From positions 620,001-684,000 of the forward strand of contig BSDZ01000003.1 of the NCBI GenBank assembly GCA_030268105.1: a stretch of DNA of 64,000 nt, written 5' to 3'. The notes under the pieces were generated by a model that was not told the DNA's origin, did no database searches, and worked only from the letters and a program-made list of their open reading frames with translations. Both the position numbers and the translations under genes were made by a program. This DNA is from Volvox africanus. Its lineage: Eukaryota; Chlorophyta; Chlorophyceae; Chlamydomonadales; Volvocaceae. Below are positions 10,740-23,089 of the stretch, one piece after another (position 1 is the stretch's first letter; each line of letters opens with the position of its first letter).

Positions 10740-13700
10740 GGAAGTTGAGAGTGTGCGATGCACATATACCAATGAATGATGCAATAAGGGCCAGGCTGAC
10801 CTGAAAGCATTGCAAATTTTCACCGGTTTGGGCTTGCCGAGAGTCGCTGGTTAGATTCCCGCTGGCAGGTTGTTGAGGGTGCGAAATGCACATATACCAA
10901 TGAATGATGCAATAAGGGCCAGGCAGGCCTGGGCGCATTGCAAATTTTAACAGGTTTGGGCTAGCCGAGAGTCGCTGGTTAGATTCCCGCTTGCTGATGA
11001 TCAGGGCAGGTTGTTGAGAGTGCGCAATGCACATATACCAATAAATGATGCAATAAGGGCCAGGCAGGCCTGGGCGCATTGCAAATTTCAATAGGTTTTG
11101 GGCTGGCCGAGAGTCGCTGGTTAGATTCCCGCTGGCTGATGATCAGGGCAGGTTCCTGAGAGTGAGCCATGCACATATACTATTTAATGATGCAATAAGG
11201 TCCAGGCAGGCCTGGGCGAATTGCAAATTTTAACAGGTTTGGGCTGGCCGAGCGTCAACGGTTAGATTCCCGCTTGCTGATGATCAGGGCAGGTTGTTGA
11301 GAGTGTGCAATGCACATATACCAATGAATGATGCAATAAGGGCCAGGCTGACCTGAAAGCATTGCAAATTTTCACCGGTTTGGGCTTGCCGAGAGTCGCT
11401 GGTTAGATTCCCGCTGGCAGGTTGTTGAGGGTGCGAAATGCACATATACCAATGAATGATGCAATAAGGGCCAGGCAGGCCTGGGCGCATTGCAAATTTT
11501 AACAGGTTTGCGCTAGCCGAGAGTCGCTGGTTAGATTCCCGCATGCTGATGATCAGGGCAGGTTGTTAAGAGTGCGCAATGCACATATACCAATAAATGA
11601 TGCAATAAGGGCCAGGCAGGCCTGGGCGCATTGCAAATTTCAATAGGTTTTGGGCTGGCCGAGAGTCGCTGGTTAGATTCCCGCTGGCTGATGATCAGGG
11701 CAGGTTCCTGAGAGTGAGCCATGCACATATACTATTTAATGATGCAATAAGGTCCAGGCAGGCATGGGCGCATTGCAAATTTTAACAGGTTTGGGCTGGC
11801 CGAGCGTCAACGGTTAGATTCCCGCTTGCTGATGATCAGGGCAGATTGTTGAGAGTGTGCAATGCACATATACCAATGAATGATGCAATAAGGGCCAGGC
11901 TGACCTGAAAGCATTGCAAATTTTCACCGGTTTGGGCTTGCCGAGAGTCGCTGGTTAGATTCCCGCTGGCAGGTTGTTGAGGGTGCGAAATGCACATATA
12001 CCAATGAATGATGCAATAAGGGCCAGGCAGGCCTGGGCGCATTGCAAATTTTAACAGGTTTGCGCTAGCCGAGAGTCGCTGGTTAGATTCCCGCATGCTG
12101 ATGATCAGGGCAGGTTGTTGAGAGTGCGCAATGCACATATACCAATAAATGATGCAATAAGGGTTAGGCAGGCCTGGGCGCATTGCAAATTTCAATAGGT
12201 TTTGGGCTGGCCGAGAGTCGCTGGTTAGATTCCCGCTGGCTGATGATCAGGGCAGGTTCCTGAGAGTGAGCCATGCACATATACTATTTAATGATGCAAT
12301 AAGGTCCAGGCAGGCATGGGCGCATTGCAAATTTTAACAGGTTTGGGCTGGCCGAGCGTCAACGGTTAGATTCCCGCTTGCTGATGATCAGGGCAGATTG
12401 TTGAGAGTGTGCAATGCACATATACCAATGAATGATGCAATAAGGGCCAGGCTGACCTGAAAGCATTGCAAATTTTCACCGGTTTGGGCTTGCCGAGAGT
12501 CGCTGGTTAGATTCCCGCTGGCAGGTTGTTGAGGGTGCGAAATGCACATATACCAATAAATGATTCAATAAGGGCCAGGCAGGCCTGGGCGCATTGCAAA
12601 TTTCAATAGGTTTTGGGCTGGCCGAGAGTCGCTGGTAAGATTCCCGCTGGCTGATGATCAGGGCAGGTTGTTGAGAGTGTGCAATGCACATATACCAATG
12701 AATGATGCAATAAGGGCCAGGCTGACCTGAAAGCATTGCAAATTTTCACCGGTTTGGGCTTGCCGAGAGTCGCTGGTTAGATTCCCGCTGGCAGGTTGTT
12801 GAGGGTGCGAAATGCACATATACCAATGAATGATGCAATAAGGGCCAGGCAGGCCTGGGCGCATTGCAAATTTTAACAGGTTTGCGCTAGCCGAGAGTCG
12901 CTGGTTAGATTCCCGCATGCTGATGATCAGGGCAGGTTGTTAAGAGTGCGCAATGCACATATACCAATAAATGATGCAATAAGGGCCAGGCAGGCCTGGG
13001 CGCATTGCAAATTTCAATAGGTTTTGGGCTGGCCGAGAGTCGCTGGTTAGATTCCCGCTGGCTGATGATCAGGGCAGGTTCCTGAGAGTGAGCCATGCAC
13101 ATATACTATTTAATGATGCAATAAGGTCCAGGCAGGCATGGGCGCATTGCAAATTTTAACAGGTTTGGGCTGGCCGAGCGTCAACGGTTAGATTCCCGCT
13201 TGCTGATGATCAGGGCAGATTGTTGAGAGTGTGCAATGCACATATACCAATGAATGATGCAATAAGGGCCAGGCTGACCTGAAAGCATTGCAAATTTTCA
13301 CCGGTTTGGGCTTGCCGAGAGTCGCTGGTTAGATTCCCGCTGGCAGGTTGTTGAGGGTGCGAAATGCACATATACCAATGAATGATGCAATAAGGGCCAG
13401 GCAGGCCTGGGCGCATTGCAAATTTTAACAGGTTTGCGCTAGCCGAGAGTCGCTGGTTAGATTCCCGCATGCTGATGATCAGGGCAGGTTGTTGAGAGTG
13501 CGCAATGCACATATACCAATAAATGATGCAATAAGGGTTAGGCAGGCCTGGGCGCATTGCAAATTTCAATAGGTTTTGGGCTGGCCGAGAGTCGCTGGTT
13601 AGATTCCCGCTGGCTGATGATCAGGGCAGGTTCCTGAGAGTGAGCCATGCACATATACTATTTAATGATGCAATAAGGTCCAGGCAGGCATGGGCGCATT

Positions 13701-13769
13701 GCAAATTTTAACAGGTTTGGGCTGGCCGAGCGTCAACGGTTAGATTCCCGCTTGCTGATGATCAGGGCA
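10740..13769 (+). repeat. Array of 552 bp tetramers (five full copies plus a 270 bp dimer)
   Basis: Units start at 10740, 11292, 11844, 12666 and 13218, each exactly 552 bp, with a truncated 270 bp piece at 12396-12665. Each contains one short gctgacctgaaagc monomer followed by three longer ones. Subtype changes mark the units: tttgcgctagcc appears from the second unit on, and gggttaggcagg replaces gggccaggcagg in the units at 11844 and 13218. This is the clearest tetrameric HOR in the window. Confidence 0.9.
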
Positions 13770-14039
13770 GATTGTTGAGAGTGTGCAATGCACATATACC
13801 AATGAATGATGCAATAAGGGCCAGGCTGACCTGAAAGCATTGCAAATTTTCACCGGTTTGGGCTTGCCGAGAGTCGCTGGTTAGATTCCCGCTGGCAGGT
13901 TGTTGAGGGTGCGAAATGCACATATACCAATAAATGATTCAATAAGGGCCAGGCAGGCCTGGGCGCATTGCAAATTTCAATAGGTTTTGGGCTGGCCGAG
14001 AGTCGCTGGTAAGATTCCCGCTGGCTGATGATCAGGGCA
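11292..14039 (+). repeat. 1374 bp tandem duplication (two tetramers plus a dimer)
   Basis: 11292-12665 is repeated at 12666-14039 at an offset of 1374 bp, equal to 552+552+270. By eye the copies agree even at rare variants: gttgttaagagtgcgc (about 11563 and 12937), tttgcgctagcc, gcatgctgatgatc, gggttaggcagg and aaatgattcaataagg. At the copy ends the shared stretch gctgatgatcagggcaggtt leads into gttgag on one side and cctgag on the other, which places the exchange point inside that short interval. Confidence 0.92.
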
Positions 14040-16297
14040 GGTTCCTGAGAGTGAGCCATGCACATATACCAATAAATGATGCAATAAGGTACAGGCAGGC
14101 CTGGGCGCATTGCGAATTTCAATAGGTTTGGGCTGGCCGAGCATCACCGTTTAGATTCCCACTTGCTGATGATCAGGGCAGGTTGTTGAGAGTGAGCCAT
14201 GCACATTTAAGAATTAATGATGCAATAAGGTCCAGGCAGGCCTGGGCGCATTGCAAATTTCAATAGGTTTGGGCTGGCCAAGAGTTGCCGGTTAGATTCC
14301 CGCTGGCTGATGATCAGGGCAGGTTGTTGAGAGTGCGCAATGCACATATACCAATAAATGATGCAATAAGGGCCAGGCAGGCCTGGGCGCATTTCAAATT
14401 TCAATAGGTTTGGGGCTGGCCTAGAGTGGCTGGTTAGATTCCCGCTGGCTGATGATCAGGGCAGGTTCCTGAGAGTGAGCCATGCACATATACTATTTAA
14501 TGATGCAATAAGGTCCAGGCAGGCCTGGGCGCATTGCAAATTTCAAATGGTTTGGGCTTGCCGAGAGTCGCTGGTTAGATTCCCGCTGGCAGGTTGTTGG
14601 GGGTGCGAAATGCACATATACCAATAAATGATGCAATAAGGGCCAGGCAGGCCTGGGCGCATTGCAAATTTTAACAGGTTTGCGCTAGCCGAGAGTCGCT
14701 GGTTAGATTCCCGCATGCTGATGATCAGGGCAGGTTGTTGAGAGTGCGCAATGCACATATACCAATAAATGATGCAATAAGGGCCAGGCAGGCCTGGGCG
14801 CATTGCAAATTTCAATAGGTTTTGGGCTGGCCGAGAGTCGCTGGTTAGATTCCCGCTGGCTGATGATCAGGGCAGGTTCCTGAGAGTGAGCCATGCACAT
14901 ATACTATTTAATGATGCAATAAGGTCCAGGCAGGCATGGGCGCATTGCAAATTTTAACAGGTTTGGGCTGGCCGAGCGTCAACGGTTAGATTCCCGCTTG
15001 CTGATGATCAGGGCAGATTGTTGAGAGTGTGCAATGCACATATACCAATGAATGATGCAATAAGGGCCAGGCTGACCTGAAAGCATTGCAAATTTTCACC
15101 GGTTTGGGCTTGCCGAGAGTCGCTGGTTAGATTCCCGCTGGCAGGTTGTTGAGGGTGCGAAATGCACATATACCAATAAATGATTCAATAAGGGCCAGGC
15201 AGGCCTGGGCGCATTGCAAATTTCAATAGGTTTTGGGCTGGCCGAGAGTCGCTGGTAAGATTCCCGCTGGCTGATGATCAGGGCAGGTTCCTGAGAGTGA
15301 GCCATGCACATATACCAATAAATGATGCAATAAGGTACAGGCAGGCCTGGGCGCATTGCGAATTTCAATAGGTTTGGGCTGGCCGAGCATCACCGTTTAG
15401 ATTCCCACTTGCTGATGATCAGGGCAGGTTGTTGAGAGTGAGCCATGCACATTTAAGAATTAATGATGCAATAAGGTCCAGGCAGGCCTGGGCGCATTGC
15501 AAATTTCAATAGGTTTGGGCTGGCCTAGAGTGGCTGGTTAGATTCCCGCTGGCTGATGATCAGGGCAGGTTCCTGAGAGTGCGCAATGCACATATACCAA
15601 TAAATGATGCAATAAGGGCCAGGCAGGCCTGGGCGCATTTCAAATTTCAATAGGTTTGGGGCTGGCCTAGAGTGGCTGGTTAGATTCCCGCTGGCTGATG
15701 ATCAGGGCAGGTTCCTGAGAGTGAGCCATGCACATATACTATTTAATGATGCAATAAGGTCCAGGCAGGCCTGGGCGCATTGCAAATTTCAAATGGTTTG
15801 GGCTTGCCGAGAGTCGCTGGTTAGATTCCCGCTGGCAGGTTGTTGGGGGTGCGAAATGCACATATACCAATGAATGATGCAATGAGGTCCAGGCAGGCCT
15901 GGGCGCATTGCAAATGTTAACAGGTTTGGGCTAGCCGAGATTCCCTGGTTAGATTCCTGCTTGCTTATGATCAGGGCAGGTTGTTGAGAGTGCGCAATGC
16001 ACATATACCAATAAATGATGCAATAAGGGCCAGGCAGGCCTGGGCGCATTTCAAATTTCAATAGGTTTGGGGCTGGCCGAGAGTTGCAGGTTAGATTTCC
16101 GCTGGCTGACAATCAGGGCAGGTTCTGGAGAGTGAGCCATTGACATATAAGAATAAATGATGCAATAAGGTCCAGCCAGGCATGGGCGCATTGCAAATAT
16201 TAACAGGTTTGGGCTGGCCGAGCGTCAACGGTTAGATTCCCATTGGCAGGAAGTTGAGAGTGTGCGATGCACATATACCAATGAATGATGCAATAAG
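14015..16297 (+). repeat. 2.3 kb segment duplicated at 25991-28273
   Basis: The two segments align at a constant offset of 11976 bp over about 2.28 kb, with shared markers ggtacaggcaggcc, gcgaatttcaatagg, tttgcgctagcc, aaatgattcaataagg and gttgggggtgcg. They part near 16298 / 28274, where this copy reads gggcaaggctgacctg and the other gggccaggcaggcc. The distant copy lies inside the second super-repeat, so the segment was probably moved by a large exchange. Confidence 0.85.
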
Positions 16298-16349
16298 GGC
16301 AAGGCTGACCTGAAAGCATTGCAAATTTTCACCGGTTTGGGCTTGCCGA

Positions 16350-19300
16350 GAGTCGCTGGTTAGATTCCCGCTGGCAGGTTGTTGAGGGTGCGAAATGCAC
16401 ATATACCAATGAATGATGCAATAAGGGCCAGGCAGGCCTGGGCGCATTGCAAATTTTAACAGGTTTGGGCTAGCCGAGAGTCGCTGGTTAGATTCCCGCA
16501 TGCTGATGATCAGGGCAGGTTGTTGAGAGTGCGCAATGCACATATACCAATAAATGATGCAATAAGGGCCAGGCAGGCCTGGGCACATTCAAATTTCAAT
16601 AGGTCTGGGCTGGCCGAGAGTTGCAGGTTAGATTTCCGCTGGCTGACGATCAGGGCAGGTTCTGGAGAGTGAGCCATTGACATATAAGAATAAATGATGC
16701 AATAAGGTCCAGCCAGGCATGGGCGCATTGCAAATATTAACAGGTTTGGGCTGGCCGAGCGTCAACGGTTAGATTCCCATTGGCAGGAAGTTGAGAGTGT
16801 GCGATGCACATATACCAATGAATGATGCAATAAGGGCAAGGCTGACCTGAAAGCATTGCAAATTTTCACTGGTTTGGGCTTGCCGAGAGTCGCTGGTTAG
16901 ATTCCCGCTGGCAGGTTGTTGAGGGTGCGAAATGCACATATACCAATGAATGATGCAATAAGGGCCAGGCAGGCCTGGGCGCATTGCAAATTTTAACAGG
17001 TTTGCGCTAGCCGAGAGTCGCTGGTGAGATTCCCGCATGCTGATGATCAGGGCAGGTTGTTGAGAGTGCGCAATGCACATATACCAATAAATGATGCAAT
17101 AAGGGTTAGGCAGGCCTGGGCGCATTGCAAATTTCAATAGGTTTTGGGCTGGCCGAGAGTCGCTGGTTAGATTCCCGCTGGCTGATGATCAGGGCAGGTT
17201 CCTGAGAGTGAGCCATGCACATATACTATTTAATGATGCAATAAGGTCCAGGCAGGCATGGGCGCATTGCAAATTTTAACAGGTTTGGGCTGGCCGAGCG
17301 TCAACGGTTAGATTCCCGCTTGCTGATGATCAGGGCAGATTGTTGAGAGTGTGCAATGCACATATACCAATGAATGATGCAATAAGGGCCAGGCTGACCT
17401 GAAAGCATTGCAAATTTTCACCGGTTTGGGCTTGCCGAGAGTCGCTGGTTAGATTCCCGCTGGCAGGTTGTTGAGGGTGCGAAATGCACATATACCAATA
17501 AATGATTCAATAAGGGCCAGGCAGGCCTGGGCGCATTGCAAATTTCAATAGGTTTTGGGCTGGCCGAGAGTCGCTGGTAAGATTCCCGCTGGCTGATGAT
17601 CAGGGCAGGTTCCTGAGAGTGAGCCATGCACATATACCAATAAATGATGCAATAAGGTACAGGCAGGCCTGGGCGCATTGCGAATTTCAATAGGTTTGGG
17701 CTGGCCGAGCATCACCGTTTAGATTCCCACTTGCTGATGATCAGGGCAGGTTGTTGAGAGTGAGCCATGCACATTTAAGAATTAATGATGCAATAAGGTC
17801 CAGGCAGGCCTGGGCGCATTGCAAATTTCAATAGGTTTGGGCTGGCCAAGAGTTGCCGGTTAGATTCCCGCTGGCTGATGATCAGGGCAGGTTCTGGAGA
17901 GTGAGCCATGCACATATACTATTTAATGATGCAATAAGGTACAGGCAGGCCTGGGCGCATTGCAAATTTCAATAGGTTTGGGCTGGCCAAGAGTTGCCGG
18001 TTAGATTCCCGCTGGCTGATGATCAGGGCAGGTTCTGGAGAGTGAGCCATGGACATATAAGAATAAATGATGCAATAAGGTCCAGGCAGGCCTGGGCGCA
18101 TTGCAAATATTTACAGGTTTGGGCTGGCCGAGCATCACCGTTTACATTCCCACTTGCTGATGATCATGGCAGGTTGTTGAGGGTGCGCAATGTACATATA
18201 CCAATGAATGATGCAATAAGGGCCAGGCAGGCCTGGGAGCATTTCAAATTTCAATAGGTTTGGGGCTGGCCGAGAGTGGCTGGTTAGATTCCCGCTGGCT
18301 GATGATCAGGGCAGGTTCTGGAGAGTGAGACATGCACATATACTATTTAATGATGCAATAAGGGCCAGGCAGGCCTGGGCGCATTACAAATTTTAACAGG
18401 TTTGGGCTAGCCGAGAGTCGCTGGTTAGATTCCCGCTTGCTGATGATCAGGGTAGGTTGTTGAGGGTGCGAAATGCACATATACCAATGAATGATGCAAT
18501 AAGGGCCAGGCAGGCCTGGGCACATTCAAATTTCAATAGGTCTGGGCTGGCCGAGAGTTGCAGGTTAGATTTCCGCTGGCTGACGATCAGGGCAGGTTCT
18601 GGAGAGTGAGCCATTGACATATAAGAATAAATGATGCAATAAGGTCCAGCCAGGCATGGGCGCATTGCAAATATTAACAGGTTTGGGCTGGCCGAGCGTC
18701 AACGGTTAGATTCCCATTGGCAGGAAGTTGAGAGTGTGCGATGCACATATACCAATGAATGATGCAATAAGGGCAAGGCTGACCTGAAAGCATTGCAAAT
18801 TTTCACCGGTTTGGGCTTGCCGAGAGTCGCTGGTTAGATTCCCGCTGGCAGGTTGTTGAGGGTGCGAAATGCACATATACCAATGAATGATGCAATAAGG
18901 GCCAGGCAGGCCTGGGCGCATTGCAAATTTTAACAGGTTTGCGCTAGCCGAGAGTCGCTGGTTAGATTCCCGCATGCTGATGATCAGGGCAGGTTGTTGA
19001 GAGTGCGCAATGCACATATACCAATAAATGATGCAATAAGGGTTAGGCAGGCCTGGGCGCATTGCAAATTTCAATAGGTTTTGGGCTGGCCGAGAGTCGC
19101 TGGTTAGATTCCCGCTGGCAGGTTGTTGAGGGTGCGAAATGCACATATACCAATAAATGATTCAATAAGGGCCAGGCAGGCCTGGGCGCATTGCAAATTT
19201 CAATAGGTTTTGGGCTGGCCGAGAGTCGCTGGTAAGATTCCCGCTGGCTGATGATCAGGGCAGGTTCCTGAGAGTGAGCCATGCACATATACCAATAAAT

Positions 19301-22300
19301 GATGCAATAAGGTACAGGCAGGCCTGGGCGCATTGCGAATTTCAATAGGTTTGGGCTGGCCGAGCATCACCGTTTAGATTCCCACTTGCTGATGATCAGG
19401 GCAGGTTGTTGAGAGTGAGCCATGCACATTTAAGAATTAATGATGCAATAAGGTCCAGGCAGGCCTGGGCGCATTGCAAATTTCAATAGGTTTGGGCTGG
19501 CCTAGAGTGGCTGGTTAGATTCCCGCTGGCTGATGATCAGGGCAGGTTCCTGAGAGTGCGCAATGCACATATACCAATAAATGATGCAATAAGGGCCAGG
19601 CAGGCCTGGGCGCATTTCAAATTTCAATAGGTTTGGGGCTGGCCTAGAGTGGCTGGTTAGATTCCCGCTGGCTGATGATCAGGGCAGGTTCCTGAGAGTG
19701 AGCCATGCACATATACTATTTAATGATGCAATAAGGTCCAGGCAGGCCTGGGCGCATTGCAAATTTCAAATGGTTTGGGCTTGCCGAGAGTCGCTGGTTA
19801 GATTCCCGCTGGCAGGTTGTTGGGGGTGCGAAATGCACATATACCAATGAATGATGCAATGAGGTCCAGGCAGGCCTGGGCGCATTGCAAATGTTAACAG
19901 GTTTGGGCTAGCCGAGATTCCCTGGTTAGATTCCTGCTTGCTTATGATCAGGGCAGGTTGTTGAGAGTGCGCAATGCACATATATTAATAAATGATGCAA
20001 TAAGGGCCAGGCAGGCCTGGGCGCATTTCAAATTTCAATAGGTTTGGGGCTGGCCTAGAGTGGCTGGTTAGATTCCCGCTGGCTGATGATCAGGGCAGGT
20101 TCCTGAGAGTGAGCCATGCACATATACTATTTAATGATGCAATAAGGTCCAGGCAGGCCTGGGCGCATTGCAAATTTCAAATGGTTTGGGCTTGCCGAGA
20201 GTCGCTGGTTAGATTCCCGCTGGCAGGTTGTTGGGGGTGCGAAATGCACATATACCAATGAATGATGCAATGAGGTCCAGGCAGGCCTGGGCGCATTGCA
20301 AATGTTAACAGGTTTGGGCTAGCCGAGATTCCCTGGTTAGATTCCTGCTTGCTTATGATCAGGGCAGGTTGTTGAGAGTGCGCAATGCACATATACCAAT
20401 AAATGATGCAATAAGGGCCAGGCAGGCCTGGGCGCATTTCAAATTTCAATAGGTTTGGGGCTGGCCGAGAGTTGCAGGTTTGATTTCCGCTGGCTGACGA
20501 TCAGGGCAGGTTCTGGAGAGTGAGCCATTGACATATAAGAATAAATGATGCAATAAGGTCCAGCCAGGCATGGGCGCATTGCAAATATTAACAGGTTTGG
20601 GCTGGCCGAGCGTCAACGGTTAGATTCCCATTGGCAGGAAGTTGAGAGTGTGCGATGCACATATACCAATGAATGATGCAATAAGGGCCAGGCAGGCCTG
20701 GGCGCATTGCAAATTTTAACAGGTTTGGGCTAGCCGAGAGTCGCTGGTTAGATTCCCGCTTGCTGATGATCAGGGCAGGTTGTTGAGAGTGCGCAATGCA
20801 CATATACCAATAAATGATGCAATAAGGGCCAGGCAGGCCTGGGCGCATTGCAAATTTCAATAGGTTTTGGGCTGGCCGAGCATCACCGTTTAGATTCCCA
20901 CTTGCTGATGATCAGGGCAGGTTGTTGAGAGTGAGCCATGCACATTTAAGAATTAATGATGCAATAAGGTCCAGGCAGGCCTGGGCGCATTGCAAATTTC
21001 AATAGGTTTGGGCTGGCCTAGAGTGGCTGGTTAGATTCCCGCTGGCTGATGATCAGGGCAGGTTCCTGAGAGTGCGCAATGCACATATACCAATAAATGA
21101 TGCAATAAGGGCCAGGCAGGCCTGGGCGCATTTCAAATTTCAATAGGTTTGGGGCTGGCCTAGAGTGGCTGGTTAGATTCCCGCTGGCTGATGATCAGGG
21201 CAGGTTCCTGAGAGTGAGCCATGCACATATACTATTTAATGATGCAATAAGGTCCAGGCAGGCCTGGGCGCATTGCAAATTTCAAATGGTTTGGGCTTGC
21301 CGAGAGTCGCTGGTTAGATTCCCGCTGGCAGGTTGTTGGGGGTGCGAAATGCACATATACCAATGAATGATGCAATGAGGTCCAGGCAGGCCTGGGCGCA
21401 TTGCAAATGTTAACAGGTTTGGGCTAGCCGAGATTCCCTGGTTAGATTCCTGCTTGCTTATGATCAGGGCAGGTTGTTGAGAGTGCGCAATGCACATATA
21501 CCAATAAATGATGCAATAAGGGCCAGGCAGGCCTGGGCGCATTTCAAATTTCAATAGGTTTGGGGCTGGCCGAGAGTTGCAGGTTAGATTTCCGCTGGCT
21601 GACGATCAGGGCAGGTTCTGGAGAGTGAGCCATTGACATATAAGAATAAATGATGCAATAAGGTCCAGCCAGGCATGGGCGCATTGCAAATATTAACAGG
21701 TTTGGGCTGGCCGAGCGTCAACGGTTAGATTCCCATTGGCAGGAAGTTGAGAGTGTGCGATGCACATATACCAATGAATGATGCAATAAGGGCCAGGCAG
21801 GCCTGGGCGCATTGCAAATTTTAACAGGTTTGGGCTAGCCGAGAGTCGCTGGTTAGATTCCCGCTTGCTGATGATCAGGGCAGGTTGTTGAGAGTGCGCA
21901 ATGCACATATACCAATAAATGATGCAATAAGGGCCAGGCAGGCCTGGGCGCATTGCAAATTTCAATAGGTTTTGGGCTGGCCGAGCATCACCGTTTAGAT
22001 TCCCACTTGCTGATGATCAGGGCAGGTTGTTGAGAGTGAGCCATGCACATTTAAGAATTAATGATGCAATAAGGTCCAGGCAGGCCTGGGCGCATTGCAA
22101 ATTTCAATAGGTTTGGGCTGGCCTAGAGTGGCTGGTTAGATTCCCGCTGGCTGATGATCAGGGCAGGTTCCTGAGAGTGCGCAATGCACATATACCAATA
22201 AATGATGCAATAAGGGCCAGGCAGGCCTGGGCGCATTTCAAATTTCAATAGGTTTGGGGCTGGCCTAGAGTGGCTGGTTAGATTCCCGCTGGCTGATGAT

Positions 22301-23089
22301 CAGGGCAGGTTCCTGAGAGTGAGCCATGCACATATACTATTTAATGATGCAATAAGGTCCAGGCAGGCCTGGGCGCATTGCAAATTTCAAATGGTTTGGG
22401 CTTGCCGAGAGTCGCTGGTTAGATTCCCGCTGGCAGGTTGTTGGGGGTGCGAAATGCACATATACCAATGAATGATGCAATGAGGTCCAGGCAGGCCTGG
22501 GCGCATTGCAAATGTTAACAGGTTTGGGCTAGCCGAGATTCCCTGGTTAGATTCCTGCTTGCTTATGATCAGGGCAGGTTGTTGAGAGTGCGCAATGCAC
22601 ATATACCAATAAATGATGCAATAAGGGCCAGGCAGGCCTGGGCGCATTTCAAATTTCAATAGGTTTGGGGCTGGCCGAGAGTTGCAGGTTAGATTTCCGC
22701 TGGCTGACGATCAGGGCAGGTTCTGGAGAGTGAGCCATTGACATATAAGAATAAATGATGCAATAAGGTCCAGCCAGGCATGGGCGCATTGCAAATATTA
22801 ACAGGTTTGGGCTGGCCGAGCGTCAACGGTTAGATTCCCATTGGCAGGAAGTTGAGAGTGTGCGATGCACATATACCAATGAATGATGCAATAAGGGCCA
22901 GGCAGGCCTGGGCGCATTGCAAATTTTAACAGGTTTGGGCTAGCCGAGAGTCGCTGGTTAGATTCCCGCTTGCTGATGATCAGGGCAGGTTGTTGAGAGT
23001 GCGCAATGCACATATACCAATAAATGATGCAATAAGGGCCAGGCAGGCCTGGGCGCATTGCAAATTTCAATAGGTTTTGGGCTGGCCGA
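16350..23089 (+). repeat. Super-repeat copy 1 (~6.7 kb)
   Basis: From about 16350 this region aligns to 23373 onward at an offset of 7023 bp, changing to 6882 bp near 17.7-17.9 kb because one 141 bp monomer is missing downstream. At about 19.1 kb the offset becomes 7999 bp: copy 1 lacks about 1117 bp that copy 2 holds at roughly 25.99-27.11 kb. It then contains three 1105-type octamers where copy 2 has two. Landmarks shared with copies 2 and 3 are ctggtgagattcccgc, the gttgccgg pair, gtttacattcccac, aatgtacatatacc and gggtaggttgttgag. Confidence 0.85.
19364..23089 (+). repeat. 1105 bp octamer HOR, three copies (first enlarged)
   Basis: Units begin at the gcatcaccg monomer at 19364, 20880 and 21985, with the next start at 23090. 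The last two are exactly 1105 bp. The first is 1516 bp because a trimer of 411 bp is duplicated within it (markers at about 19766 and 20177), and one of its copies carries catatattaataaatg near 19980 in place of catataccaataaatg. No difference between the units at 20880 and 21985 was noticed by eye. Confidence 0.9.
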
